DNA from: Tetrastigma voinierianum
Taxonomy: Eukaryota > Streptophyta > Magnoliopsida > Vitales > Vitaceae
Reading direction: 5' to 3'
DNA: 64,000 bases
Assembly: GCA_016808115.1 (NCBI GenBank)
Contig: JAEQBH010007367.1
Coordinates: forward strand, 1 to 64,000
In this document: one piece after another, positions 12,871-24,930 of the stretch
Position numbering within the stretch: the stretch's first letter is position 1
Layout of the letters: each line of letters begins with the position of its first letter
Program-made: the position numbers and the translations under genes
The notes under the pieces: generated by a model
Database searches by the model: none
Told to the model about the DNA's origin: nothing
Seen by the model: the letters and a program-made list of their open reading frames with translations, nothing else

Positions 12871-13423
12871 AGAGTCTCTGAAACAAATGTCTTACTATGG
12901 ATTCTCTTCATAAATGCCCGATGCATGCACTCTTACAAGTTTACGCTGTTCGCCAAAACCGACATCCACCAATCTTACCCTCATCCAGACAGATATCCAC
13001 TTCAGATCATCGACCAAAATGATCTAAAAGAAAAGGTAGAGAACGCATCGATCGCGGTGTGTGTAATGCAATTCAAATTACCACTAGCCTCATGGATCAA
13101 TCGATTTGCCTACCACTCGAACGCCAAAAAACAAGCTTCACCTGGTCACAGCATAAGGCAAATTATTCCCAAAGGAGAACCCAATGTTGTTGTAGTGATG
13201 AGGTCACTGTGGTAGAGTCCACAAGTCACCACAAGGAGTGTCCTGTATGATCCCAGAGATTTCATCCTACGAATGTGGGTTTGGGCAAACTGGGGGGCTG
13301 TGATTGATTGGTCGAAAATCGAATAACTTTAATCATTCGAAAAACAAGAAGCGGCGAATGATAGGATCCTTAGGTTTTCGCCACCACCACTGGTAGCACC
13401 CACCTCTTACCACAATCTAATTC
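12871..13423 (-). other. Leader region of element H between primer site and gag
   Basis: Between the putative primer-binding site and the first recognisable gag block. The long plus-strand frame (12676-13215, 179 codons) runs antisense to gag and leader and has no recognisable domain. Nothing else is supported here. Confidence 0.3.
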
Positions 13424-13435
13424 TAGGGGAGCCAA
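13422..13435 (-). other. Possible primer-binding site of element H
   Basis: The minus strand reads ttggctcccctaga directly after the LTR end ..ttctca. This resembles a degenerate ttggcgcc-type primer site as used by Athila/Tat elements. The position fits the gag that follows. Only about 6 of the first 8 bases match, so this is tentative. Confidence 0.35.
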
Positions 13436-15390
13436 TGAGAATGGTCTTTCATAAAGAGCACAACACAAAAGCTTTTATAATAAAGAAATTTACTGATGTA
13501 TAAATAAACTACACTCTGTTCAGAAGATCTTCTAATTTTAGTCTCTTATTCTTCATGATATACAACGTAAAATTCTAAGAGCCCCTGTTTACACGCCGTC
13601 AAGAAGATGCAAACTAAGGTTTTATAATGATGTTTCAAGTAAGTGTTTTTACAGCATTGCACAATCCACTGAAGAGCAAAAGAGGAATTGAGGGTCGTTA
13701 CTCCTTGAAGGAGTGTGAGTTTCAAATCAAGTAACCCATATGGAGGTTTTTCTATAATCAACAAACTAGAGTCGATTCATGATTAAATGAAATACTAATC
13801 GTAAAAAGCACTCCAGAAACAAATAATTTCAATTGCAAGGTTGGTGATATCAAAAACACAGAATCCTCAGCGAATACCGTTATAGAAATTAACCAAAGAT
13901 TATAAGTAATTAAAAACTCATAATCAATGAAAACCAAGTACTCTTACCATAGAAACTCAGCACCAAGCAGAAAACCCCAACTGCTCAAACCAAACCCAGT
14001 AATCCGATCATCCTAACTTTGCCCTAAAGTACAATAGAACCTTCACATTAGTGATCTCGCTAGGTCGAAAGACGGAAAGTACCTTTACGCACTCAAGATT
14101 TGAAATTTACCGTCCCAGAGATCGATAGTCGGGTACGGCATTCGGGGTGAAGGGCATCGGTACCGTACGCATCGGTACTATAGTCAAAGTACCGCACTCA
14201 CTATATTTGTACCATACCACAGCCACTACATGTGGTAATACCGAAGGGACAGTATGAAACACATTAATCAACAACGCCCAGACTCCCGCCTCCTTCACCA
14301 GGCACTACTGGGGCCTCTGAATGGGTCAGAATTTGATAAACGATGATCTACATTTGTTCTCTGGAACTAAACCGCTACAAAAATGTGCACGGGACTCGAA
14401 ACCTACACACGCATAAAAAGCTAGAACGGTCAAAAGCAATTTATTCTACACAAAATGAGAGCAAACATGAGCCTGGGTTAAAACCCTATACAAATGGCAC
14501 TTTACGTCCACAATGAATTCAAATGGTAAATCTACCATCATTAAATAAAACCAAACGAAGTATTAATCCAGATAGGAAAAAGCGGGGCTGAAGCTGACAA
14601 AACTCGCAGAGAGTTAGTTCATAGTGATTTTCTACATGCGGTAGAATCAAAGATCGCGATCAAACGACCGTGAAAAGAAATACGTAAGAAGTCGCCTTCA
14701 CATCTCTTTAATCCGTCTCGCAAATCTCTCATCTATCTTCCATGTCTACCAACCTCATTTAATCCCCTTTGCCTCGTAAATTTCGCGCTCTTTATATCCC
14801 AGATCCGCCCATCAATGACCGTAGAAATCGCAGTTTATCAGCCCTGGGTTTAAAAGAAGACCGCTACGCCACGGCGAAGCGAGGTTATTGGCTAGAGCAC
14901 CGGCGCCACCAGAATTTACCCTCACCGGTTCGCCGCAGCAGAGGACCTCCACGCCAGCGCGCGGAGCCACGCCAACAGAGTCCTCCTTTCAGCAAATGAC
15001 TTCACCATGCCTGCTACACTTCTTAGTGCCCTCTTCATTCCATGTCTTTTCTTCACATACCTCCTTTTTACTCCTATATCGCGTGTCCTCAGAAAACATT
15101 ATAGTATGGGGATTAGCAATATTGGGTGAACAATGAAACTGTGAACTGCAGTGTAAACCCAGAGCTTATAAAAACACATAGAAATTTAACAAACGGCAAA
15201 TAACTAATTCCGATCATCCTCTACATCGCCTCCCATCGCACACCATCAAGCACCTTCGCACTTAGTCTGAGTGGGTATCTTCCAAATTTTCAGGTGGACT
15301 ACTACACTTAGCACGCCCAAAACAGCCCATCCATCACCATCACCCGTCGGGACAAGAGACCCTATAGACTAACTAGTTTGCATTCTGTAT
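13436..15390 (-). repeat. Putative 5' LTR of element H
   Basis: Non-coding stretch upstream of H gag on the minus strand, bounded on the gag side by a primer-site-like sequence and a CA end (13436). It contains a plausible LTR promoter (TATA-like ggatataaa, minus strand, about 14790-14800). No second LTR is left to prove it, and the right end (about 15390) is only where the sequence becomes AT-rich. Confidence 0.4.
14789..14800 (-). promoter_or_regulatory. Possible LTR TATA box of element H
   Basis: Minus-strand gggatataaagag lies inside the putative 5' LTR, about 1.35 kb before its 3' end, and is the best TATA-like match in a locally GC-richer stretch. Confidence 0.25.
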
Positions 15391-15941
15391 AACCGGTCCC
15401 AAGAGAAATATAAAGACTTCAATTCAGAAGAGACTCAATAGATAGATATGCTGATATTTTTGAAACATTAGATGATGTATACAATTTTTTTATATTTATA
15501 TGATTTGGTTTATGCATGGATTGGTGAATCTGACAATGCAAAAATCTATGTGAATTTAAATACCTGATGCTTGTTGTGAAAATTTTAGTAAATAGAAAAT
15601 AAAGTTTATTTCTCAAATGAATAATCCTTTTTGCTGATTTACAAATAGATTTGATGTGATAATATAACAAATATATTCAACCATTGGTTCAATAATTTAT
15701 TAAAATAGGTAAATCATTTTAAACAAGCTCCAAATGTTAAAACAATAATACATGACTAAATGTAACTATTTTCAACTGAAATCTTGCCGCTGTTTCATGG
15801 AGAGCAATAACAGAACTATTACAAGTCCAATTGCCACTATCCACAGACAAATGACATTTGCCACCTTTGTAATCCCCGTGTCCCAACGCAGACTACTTAG
15901 GCAATAGTTTGGGTTCCAACTAATTTCATAATTTTTTTTTC
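15391..15941. other. AT-rich spacer between H and D
   Basis: About 550 bp of AT-rich sequence. Short minus-strand frames (15419-15670, 15772-15978) have no recognisable domain. No repeat boundary or RNA gene seen. Confidence 0.35.
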
Positions 15942-16285
15942 TAACAAAGTATTTCAAATTAAAATTAAAATAAGGCAAGAATATAGACCTGGTTGCTACG
16001 ACACAAAGGAAACTGGAATTTTTCAGACCTTGGCGACTAAACGAATCTCATCAAGACTCATCTCACTAGAAACAGCACCCAAGAGAATTTCGTCAACTAA
16101 GATAAAGAATTCCTTACGCTTTCTCGAGGTAACGAGCGCTGTGTGACACATGGAATATGTGAGTGACACATGGCAAGCCATTTTACAGCCATATGGTGTT
16201 GAACATGTGTGGACATGGCTTACATGTGTCCACATGCATGCCAATGGACATGTTTACCATATCGCTATTATATGCCAATGACATG

Positions 16286-16296
16286 CTTATAAATGG
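16286..16296 (+). promoter_or_regulatory. TATA box of D 5' LTR
   Basis: cttataaatgg, conserved as ctataaatggg at 48174-48184 in the 3' LTR. It is followed by a GA-rich transcribed leader (16305-16410). Its position downstream of the palindromic gacacatg elements supports it as the LTR promoter. Confidence 0.55.
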
Positions 16297-16304
16297 GATG
16301 TGTT

Positions 16305-16407
16305 CAGAATAAGAGAGAGAAAGGAAAAGAGAAAGAGAGGAAAGATAAGAAAAGAAAGAGAGAAAAGAAAGAAAAGAAAGAAAGAAAAGAAAGAGAGAAA
16401 GAAAGGA
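16305..16407 (+). repeat. GA/GAAA purine tract downstream of the D TATA box
   Basis: About 100 bp of almost pure purine (agagagaaagg, gaaaagaaagaaagaaa units). Its counterpart in the 3' LTR is at 48197-48320. Its antisense translation gives a Phe/Leu/Ser-rich frame (16183-16500 minus) that should not be taken as a gene. Confidence 0.8.
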
Positions 16408-16582
16408 GGCTAGTGGTTTCTTCTCGCCCATTATGCTTCGACGATCGGAACCCCATTGACTAAGGTGAGCAAAGTCCGGAGATTCAACGAGGGGCTGCAC
16501 TTCAAGAGGTAGAGATTCTTCCTATCTAGTTTATTTATAAATTTTTGGGAGGTTTGGGTTGATTTTAAATCGTGTTAGTTAT

Positions 16583-17981
16583 ATCAATTCCTAAATCATA
16601 CTCCCGATACTTTTATAAATACGTTTTCGTAAGCAATAAAAAGTAAATGTCATTTTTCCGAATAAACAATGCTAAATATAAATATAAAAACCCAAAATTA
16701 ATACAAAAGTCGCATGGTAAACTGGTAAATTGCTAATTAAGGGACCCAAATGACATAAGAATAAAAAGATTGTATGCCAAATTAGGAAATTGTAAAGTTT
16801 TCAAACAATGGTATAATTTACAATGAAAGGAAAAAGTGAGGGGTGAAGTACAAATCATGGAAACTTCTAATTAGTTGAAGGATAATAATAATAAATCATT
16901 AGAATAGTTCATAGTTTCAAAATACTTAGATCTCGGATGACTAAATCGATCAAGCACTACAAATTGCCTCAAGAATCTAGTGACTAGAAAAGTTTTGTTG
17001 AATTTCAGACAACAGGGGAATATTTTACGATTTTCTAGGTGATAAGTCGCCATGATTCTCTCGCTGACGAGATTTTACGAAAAAACTTAAGTCGTGGAAA
17101 TGACTGAGCCAAGTTAATAAATAAAGTGAACTCGAAAAGAATAAAAATTTTTGGCAGAAATCTTAATTCTAATAAGGCAATATGAGCTATGTATCCAACA
17201 ATAATAACAATAACATAATAAAAATAAGAATTAAAAAAAAAGAAGATAAAATCAAGCTGTATCGTATGACTGGTTAAGAAGACGGAGAAAGAGAGCGTGA
17301 GGGGAGAGAGAGATTTTTAGAGAGAAATCTCTCTCAAGATCTACGAAAAATCGCATCACAGATTTTTGTCAGAGTAAAGGTAAAGTTGATCCATGCAATG
17401 TGTGAGGGCTACGCCGCGGAGCACCAAAATTCGAGTTTCACAAACCTGATAGAAATAACTTTCTACTCATGCTATTTCTATCCTAAATGTCATTTTCTTA
17501 GTTTGTTTGGGATTTGCTTTAGAGACCATGAGAGACCGTAAAATCTACCCAAAATTTGACTAAGTTTAGGAATTTTGTGGAATTTTCGACTATTTTCTTG
17601 CATAATCCGTCAATTTCGACTGTTCAATTCAAGTTATACTGGGATTGTTTTTGAATAGTCCGTATTATGGATTTTCGTAACTATTTCGCAAGGTTCTTGC
17701 ACCTGAAAGTCTGAGTCTAGAATCCATCTATATATAGCTTGGATAAATTGAACGATAGTAAATAGCTCATATAAGCATACATGGTAACCATAGTTATTCA
17801 TGCCATAATGAGATATGAAAAAATGCAAAGATACAAAGAATGATCAGAATATCGTATAATGATTATCTACTTACACAATTATTCTGAATATGAGATATGC
17901 ACCGAAATATAAAATACATACGGATTATCTCGCGTAGGAACCTGCAGGCCAGATATATGAAAGACGCTTATTAGTAAAAAA
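16583..17981 (+). repeat. Element B 5' LTR, part 1
   Basis: Colinear with 30826 to about 32180: aataaacaatgct-aaata, gacccaaatgacataag, agattgtatgcc, aaagttttcaaa, aaatcatggaaactt, the agatctacgaaaa and agctatgtatccaa blocks, ggctacgc, and gagatatgaaaaaatgcaaa. It includes a GA-rich tract at about 17285-17325. Interrupted by element C at 17982. Confidence 0.8.
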
Positions 17982-19717
17982 TGCTTCACGACGCCTATCT
18001 CCAGGGTCCCGCACCACTGGCGTTAACTCATGAACCATGTGTCTCATATCATGAGACCATACATGAGTAAAAATGGCCAATGGGCCAGCCCCATACATCC
18101 ATACTACCAAAATGTATATTTTATACAAAATAAGTAATTTACAATTTGTTTTCATTATAATGATCCAAATCAGTCTTTTACCCTGATTTACAAAATACAA
18201 CAAGGTCAAGATATGGCCATTTCTTCGTCTTCTAAACCTGGATGTTACCCCATCCCTAGGTGAACTTCAGTACTGAAATAATTTTTTCTCAAACGTAGAG
18301 CAATGCCCCGGGTGAGTGGAATTATCCTATACGGGTTACCCCACCCAAGTGCTCATGCAACGGAAACCAAACATTCAAGCAGCAAAACATATATGTCTTA
18401 CTCAAACGTCTACATGAGAATGGATGAGAATCTGACTCATCCTTTCCCACTTCTCGAGCCCTCACCGACTTCACGATGCCGCTCTGGCTGGGTGAGAAAA
18501 ACACTATTTTCAAACAAAGGGTTTTATTCCTTGAAACAAATATCGACTCCGACAAAATCTACTGACAACCTCCAGGTGAATTAGCATAGTAATCCTCCTA
18601 AACAATCGCGGCTCTTTTCTCCGAGATGAAATGTCGACGCAATCTCCACGCACCCTTCGAAAATCTTCCTGAAATCCATTTATAACTACTGCCAGTGTCA
18701 TGCACCACACCTATTATTCTAGGATGCCCTAAGATATATAAGTGAATTGTGATACATGCCATCTTATTACAACACACACATATCAGCATGTATATATTAA
18801 CAAAATTAACACACAAAACAACATGTTATTCTTTCATGGCACAACACCAAGATTAGTCAAAAGTGGCTAATAAACAAATTGCAATTCATTTTGAACCGCC
18901 CAAGAAACACAAATCACACACAAGTAAGACCACCCAAAGGCAGTCTCCAACTAACTTGGGTTGTCCGAAACTCTAAAATCAAGATTCATTCCACCCGAGG
19001 ACTGAACTGCACAAACATTTTGGTCTCTAAACACTCCAACCATTAACAAGGTTCTAAATAAGGATTAAACCTGGAGCAGGAGAAGACCCTACCTCCCAGA
19101 GCCGTTTAACCTATTAAAACTCGTATCCACGTAGCTCTCTCATGAAGTGGGGATCAACTCGCCTCTCGTCTGGTTTTCTGTTCTGATTCGACTTGGTTGA
19201 TCACCGGGAAATCTAGAGAGAAGTTAGACACACTCTCTAAAAACCTTCTCTTTCCTTCTCTTTCTTTCCTTTTTTCCCCTCTCTCTTTCTCTCCACCCAC
19301 TTCATCTAGTCAGAGAACTCGGGGTCAAGAGGACTTGTCCTTCATACATATGTCAAGCTACTCATTGGTCGGGTTTCATTTCTCATTCACTTATCCTCTA
19401 CTGTGATTCATCCAAAGGGAATCATGCGCGCGGTCCACCCATGGCCCACACTTAAGCCTGCTGCCTGACTAGCTCAGTCCTACACTCTGTCTCCTCGGAT
19501 CACGTGAATGTGCAAATTCCACGGTCTCCGATATCTTCCGTGTCTCCTAAAAACGTGAAACTCCTACTATCTTGAATTCACAAAATTATTTAGTAGTTAG
19601 ATTTCATAGACGACAAGTAAAAATTTTTCAAATATCCGAGATTTAGAAAATTCGGGATTTTGGACTCCAAATCTATTTTACTATTTTTGGGAAAATTAGA
19701 ATTTTCTCAGTTCTACA
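17982..19717 (-). repeat. Element C 3' LTR (left copy)
   Basis: Colinear with 24946-26711: catgtgtctcatatcatgag, catccatactaccaaaatg, tatattttatacaaaa, ggatgagaatctgactcatc, acctattattctaggatgcc, acatgttattctttcatggc, acacaagtaagaccaccc and ccaaccattaacaaggttct. It ends on the right at ..ttctaca (tgtagaa on the minus strand), followed by the polypurine tract. The left end is near 17982 within a few bases. Confidence 0.8.
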
Positions 19718-19732
19718 TTCTCTCCCTCCTGA
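19718..19732 (-). other. Polypurine tract of element C
   Basis: Minus strand tcaggagggagagaa directly before the 3' LTR start; the primer for plus-strand DNA synthesis. It is preceded on the minus strand by the ggaatgaaattctt sequence that commonly ends gypsy polyproteins (compare aggacgaaattctttta before D's tract). Confidence 0.65.
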
Positions 19733-20880
19733 AAGAATTTCATTCCTGAAATCAGATCACTACAACAAATCACATGCACATGCAACGCGCACACGCCACG
19801 GATGTAAACTAGTCATTTACATTAAACAGATTAAACCACGTAAAGACCTTCATCCTTAAATTAAGGGATATGGCCCAGACTACGGTCCCTCGCATTCCCA
19901 CGCTGCCTTCCACTCCACTCAAGTGTTGCCAAGGGAAGATTTGATCACTTGCACTCACGGCTCGCGTCAGAAAACTCCGATCCCAACATCCATAATGCGC
20001 ACTCAGTCCTCCTCAAAGGTCCCATCTCGTGTCAACTTAATCTCTCCCAACCACCATACGAGTTGATCCGAGGTACCGACATGGAGACGTGAAATACCCT
20101 CATGGACACCCAACATAGTCGGGCGGTAAAGCCAATCTAAGACGCCTTACACGCCACCCTCTCAAGATCTCGAGGTCCAATGAATTTCGCAGAATAGTTT
20201 CGCGCTTGTCGAACCTGACCACCCTCCCAGTATCACCTTTAAGAAGACGTGATTTCCAACCTCGAACTCTACGGTCGACGTCAGACATTAGCATAGCTCT
20301 CACTAGCTCGAAATGAGAAGACGCCGTCAGATCAAACTCACTCCATCGAGGCGTTCAACCGCTATCGTGACTAATGATGAGCCTCCCACCTCGTCCAATA
20401 TATCGCGACGGTAATGGCCTCCCACAATGCCTCATATGGTGCCATCCGTATACTCACCGCTAACCTACATGTAGGTCTACTTGGTGCAAAGCTGACGATG
20501 ACAGGACATCAGATCAACACCTGTATGGTCCTCTCAGACCACCATCCGTCCGTGGATGGAAGGCGGCTCATGGTCACCATGTGCCCATAGCCCTTTGGAA
20601 GCTCTTCCAAAAGTGCGCTCAAACCTTGACGCCCTATCCGATAATTATGGATACCATCTGCAGCACGGACGATCTCGAATATATAACCTGCACCCTCCAA
20701 TGCGGTAAGGTCATCCGCACAAATTAGAAATGTGCTTTTTTTGAGCCTACTACTCATCACCCACACCGTCATCCCGCGCGCTCGTGGGCAAGCGGTCTAC
20801 AAAATCCAGACCAGGACGCGTTTCCTCACTTCCACCGTACCACCTCCACGGTCGGCAGCTAAGGCCGCTTCCTGTCACTT
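19733..20880 (-). pseudogene. Integrase and C-terminal region of element C
   Basis: Integrase would insert element DNA into the genome. Minus-strand frames show a decayed D-A-V-W-V-I-V-D-R-L-type stretch (about 20740-20772), then SERTIQVL (about 20510-20535), MAPYEAL (about 20430-20455) and the GPY/F-like region with VDRRVRGW, VVRFDKRE and LRLALPPDYVG (20100-20290). The C-terminal chromodomain-like tail (about 19870-20090) is scarcely recognisable. Catalytic aspartates and glutamate cannot all be placed. Several frameshifts. Confidence 0.65.
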
Positions 20881-22640
20881 AACTTCTAACACGTGAGACA
20901 TCATCGAACAAAGTCCCCTACGTGGTCTCTTCATCCCGCTTCCAAGAGCATCGCTACGTAAGATCCTTGACATCTTCGCAAGCACTGGATGCACAAATCA
21001 AGAACAATGAAAATCCATGAGGATCTCCTATCTCAAATCGATCAACTCAGAAACCACTACTCCGCCCTATATACCAAGACTACCATCTACGTGGGACGGC
21101 CCAGCGCCCGCCACTTGTACCGATCAGATTCGTCCCCGGGAGCGGACACTATCTTCGGCGGGTCTCATCCTCGGGCTCCTGAATGAACACTTCTCAACAG
21201 AAACAGCAGTAGCCATTGTAACCCCCCAACATTCCCGAGCCCGCCGCATCGTACCTCAAATCGCCCTACAATCTCGAAAGATCCGCGCCACCCTGAAGTT
21301 GAGACGTGGCTAATGCTTCGCATGACTGATTGAGTGCATTAGCCACCGTATTTGCTCAATAGGATGAATGCATAGTGAAGCTAACTCTAGGACCCATCCA
21401 TCTATGTTGCCTCATATCATAGTCCAACTGCGGTAAAGATATACTTTAAGACTCTCAGGTCCCAGAGTACACTCCTCGAACCGTCACCATATACAGGCAG
21501 CCACACAAATCTCTGCGCTAAGACTACGGCCGCCAACCCATGTCATGTGGGGGTATCACGCGATTCTTCAACTTTACGGGGAACCATAAGCCACCACCTC
21601 CCAGACTACACTAAACACACATCCCGATCACCTCTCGCCGCAATCAATACACTATGTGCCCCGTCCTCCCAAAGACTATCGGATAGGAGCCGAAGTAAGC
21701 CTCCCTTCTTCAACTCCCCGGAATGCCCCTCAGACGGCCATCCCAATCAAACTCGACCTCCTCCTTCCGGTCAATTCATCATAGGTGCCATTAACTGAGA
21801 ATCTCAAACATCTCCCAGAAGACGAGCTAATCCCAAGAAACTACGTATCTCAAGATCGACTTCGCCTCCAACTAATCATAGCCTCGACCTTTCCCGGATC
21901 CACTCGATACGCCGTTTACATCATGTCCTAAAAATCTCACCCGCAAGAAGCTCAAACTCGCACTACGAATCTCAAGGTGACAAATGGGATGGTCTCCCAC
22001 GCAAAACAACCCCAACTATCCTCGCCTCGCATCGGGGGAGGCATCAAAATGCATTCACAAACACGACAAATCGAATCTGTATAGGTCAGAGCACCCAGAC
22101 GATGAGATCCATGAGAATGCCACCGCGACGGTCAATCCAAAGGGCATTCAGAACTCAGCGTCCATAACGCGCCCCGACCGCCTTAGGGACACCGCCTCTC
22201 AACCTCAACTGATGGTAACCAAAGCAGGAAGGTCTGGCGTCGAGCAGACTCGCCTCAACCGATCAAACAAGTCGAATGGTATCCCCAAGAATGGTAACGT
22301 GATTCTCGGGGATCATAACCCCGCTCAATCGGCCGGTAGTCATGTATCGCCGAACCCGTCTTCTTCTTCAAACAGAATCCAAGCGCCCCATGGTGAAGTG
22401 CTCACCTAAGAACTTCATTCATAACTCTGCAACACTCCGAGTTCCCGTAATCAATTGGTGCCATCCTATGCAGAGTCATAGATATGGGTGACGTGTCGGG
22501 GTGTAACTCAATACAAAAGTCTACAACCCTCTGCGGAGGCAATCCCAATAGCTCATTCGAAAAAACATCCTCATACTTACAGACTACTCGAGGTAGATCT
22601 AAGTCCGATCTCACTCGCCCTGTAAGGCTTACAAATTAAC
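20881..22640 (-). pseudogene. Reverse transcriptase/RNase H region of element C
   Basis: Starts at about 22600 with a DVFSNELLGLPP block and VDFCIELHPDTSPISM, the usual linker into gypsy RT. GYHQLRLRGGVPKA (about 22175-22215) and a decayed FVVFVNAF (about 22055-22080) follow. In the latter the catalytic (Y/F)(V/I)DD is destroyed, so the enzyme would be inactive. RNase H (about 21000-21950) cannot be followed in detail. Plus-strand frames of 80-140 codons here (21547-21798, 21984-22409) are antisense shadows of a GC-richer coding strand. Confidence 0.65.
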
Positions 22641-23945
22641 CCACCGCAACCTGGCCTCATATACGGCACCTGATTCGCATACGCCAAAGGAAAAATATCA
22701 TGCTTGTCTCCCCAAACATAACACTTGCATTCATCTGTGTGTAAGCTGCAAATCTTCCTACACTTCAATCATGACAACTCTATGCCGCCAACCGCCCATC
22801 CCCAAGATGACGTCAACTCGACATGTCCATGACCCCAGTCCACTGCGAGCGTAATCCCAGTAGATCTCTAGCCAGCAACCACTTACATATCATTCCTGTA
22901 TTCTCGCCTCATCCCTGAAGTTAAGAATCTCATAAACACTACCTTTCTAAGGTTTTCACCTCTTAGCCTCAAACTCCTACACTAGATGCAATAACAAGCA
23001 TGAACATGATGCATCTTAATTTAAACGACATTCTTATGAGATTGTAAACGATCAGAACTGGGATCGATCAAAGAAGCTTCAATTATACACGGATCCCCGT
23101 CTCCCGAGGACAACTTGCTTCCCCTCAGGTTCAAAGATGACAATGGTAGCATACTATTCATTCTATCTGCTAGGAAGTCCCAGCTACAGCTCGTCTTCGT
23201 CTCACTCGACTGCCCATTCGCGCAAGAGGTGCTCGTGGGTAACATCCTCGGAACTGTATCGTTCCTTCCGACCACGGAAGGAGGAACAAACCGACCAGCA
23301 GATGTCCTTAACATGATTAAATCGAGATGTCCAAACTTGGGATCTCTACCTCTGCAGGCAACTCTCTCCCCATATGTCCGCCATCGGGCAAAGTGGAAAC
23401 ATACCATCCGCCCCGCCGATCACGCTGACTGTCTATCCTCGCATCTCTGACACTCGGACAGAAGTCCCCGCCACGTAATCTCATCAGACGCCCAAGCCGT
23501 GATTAATGGGAAGTGCACGACCGCCCCGACCAGGTAGGAGTCCCTAAGTGTTCCCATCTCGATAATCACCTCGACTGGACCGACCGTGGTCACCGACCAC
23601 GTCCCCCAACTCCAGCCGCGAAAACAGGTCTTCCCGCCTTTCCCGTCGGGTTAAGATGAATCTTCCTTCCTCTTAGTACCAGCACCCATATCTTGGATGC
23701 CTCATATGTCATCTAATTCTCCATCTATGACACAGAGGATGATGTGCTTTAAATGCTTCTCAGGTCGTTGACCTCGGTTGGCTCACTATCGCACACACCT
23801 GCGGCAATAGCGGGCCATTGCAACTCCTACCCGCCTCAACAAAGGCCCGCCGGTCGAATACAGTGGTGCTTGACTCAGCACTCGTGGACTCCACCTCTGT
23901 CCTCTCTCGACTAGCCATCTACATACGTCAAATGGCAAGTTGAGC
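22641..23945 (-). pseudogene. Gag/protease region of element C
   Basis: Lies between the leader and the RT on the minus strand and must have encoded gag and protease. Only fragments are recognisable: a Ser-Gly-rich linker after a lost zinc knuckle (about 23400-23450) and a late VDVILGMGGW (about 22790-22820), the decayed form of the VILGMDWL motif that closes the protease. The 111-codon plus frame and 128-codon minus frame at 23021-23450 overlap and have no clean domain. Confidence 0.5.
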
Positions 23946-24930
23946 TTTAATGAGTATCTTTATACAGAATATGTACCCCCAATATTAATTTATTCACATA
24001 CCGGAAAAAAAAATTTCATATACCACGTCAAGGCATTCATAGGTAATACAAGACAAACATTTCATATATTAAATTATACACAAACAAAAATTTTATTTTT
24101 TTGTACTTTTTTTAAACCCTGTGAACAGTGTCCATGAACAGTGATCCAAATAATGACCCTAAACAAATATGACCGCCTCAAAACCGGTTATGTCACGCCG
24201 TGTCGGGCCAGGCGCGACGCCGCTCTATCGCGGCCACAAAATCGTGGTCGCGATACAACCATGTCACGCCTGGGCCGGGCGCCGTGTCGCGGCGCCGGCT
24301 GCGCCCAGGTCACCCCCGCCCCGCCCTCGCCGTCGCAGCCGTCGTGTCGTGCTCGTCGCGCCACAACACGCTGTGTCGCGACCCAAACTAGAAAATGGGC
24401 AGTAGCCCATCCAGCTTCCTCTTCTGCACGTTTTTTTTTTATTCCTCCAAGAAATTTCCCCGCTATTTTCTAAGATGCAAGAGCCTAAAACAACTCAAGT
24501 ATTTATACAATTCAAAAATTTTAAGAGTTTAATTACAACCCTTTTTTCCTTGTGAGAAAACTGGAATAATCTTCCATAATTCCATAAAAAACGATCTATT
24601 CATGTTCAAAAACTAGAACAACTGTCAAGAAATTTTTTTTTTTCGTTTATTTCTGGACCATTCTACCCAAAATTCCTCAAACAAACCTTAAACCTCAAAC
24701 TTAGGGGTTATATTTTCTCGACCCTAGTGTTCAACATTTTCCTATATGTTATTCACCAAGAATCCAATCTCAATACACATACAACACACAATCACGCAAC
24801 AATCATCAGAATGCACCATGAATGCATGATCTAACCTGTGCCCATCAAGTCCTAGGTAAATCGTATACCTAACTTCCTGATACTAAGCTATAACTCTAGT
24901 ATCCAACGCCTAACCTTGTATTTATAAACC
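23946..24930 (-). other. 5' leader of element C
   Basis: Untranslated region between the primer site and gag on the minus strand. It is mostly AT-rich but contains an abrupt GC-rich block at 24180-24420. No start codon or gene is supported. Confidence 0.45.
24180..24420. repeat. GC-rich block with recurring tcgcg motifs in the C leader
   Basis: About 240 bp far richer in G and C than either side. tcgcg or gtcgcg recurs (tatcgcggcc, gtcgcgatac, gtgtcgcggcg, tgtcgcgaccc) together with cgcgacg and gccgtgtcg. The plus-strand frames (24141-24473, 24169-24405, 24200-24391) are Arg/Ala/Pro-rich in three frames at once, which argues against coding. Confidence 0.6.

Larger units (their letters stand above)
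8000..15390 (-). mobile_element. Element H: truncated Athila-type Ty3/gypsy retrotransposon
   Basis: On the minus strand, in order: a putative 5' LTR (13436-15390), a primer-site-like stretch, gag (about 11600-12870), protease (about 10380-10890) and reverse transcriptase (about 8250-9010). The pol part is split between protease and RT by the copia-like solo LTR I. No RNase H, integrase or 3' LTR is found on the left, so the element is truncated near 8000. The gag motif around YSETYNPGW, the protease motif around VDFGASVNLL and the RT motif WRVCIDYRKLNRA are characteristic of plant Athila-like elements. The left boundary is approximate. Confidence 0.75.
15942..16582 (+). repeat. Element D 5' LTR, part 1
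   Basis: Matches the first ~620 bp of the 3' LTR (47823 onward) in order: aggcaagaatatagacctgg against agggcaaacatggtgaactt, then ctggaatttttc, the gacacatggcaagcca block, the ttataaatgggatgtgttca TATA region, a long GA-rich tract, then aaagtccggagattc-acgagggg and ttcaagaggtag-gattcttcc. The match stops near 16580, where B's LTR begins, and resumes at 33065. Confidence 0.8.

Noticed and set aside
12676..13215. Longest open frame in the window (179 codons, plus strand)
   Set aside because: Antisense to Athila-type gag and leader of element H; no domain, and the minus strand carries recognisable motifs.
16183..16500. Possible membrane protein, minus strand (Phe/Leu/Ser run)
   Set aside because: Reverse reading of the GA-rich leader of D's LTR.
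21984..22409. 141-codon plus-strand frame
   Set aside because: Opposite strand of element C's RT region; produced by the GC-rich coding strand.
24141..24473. Arg/Ala/Pro-rich frames in the GC-rich block
   Set aside because: All three plus frames are open together, typical of GC-rich repeat DNA; no start context or domain.
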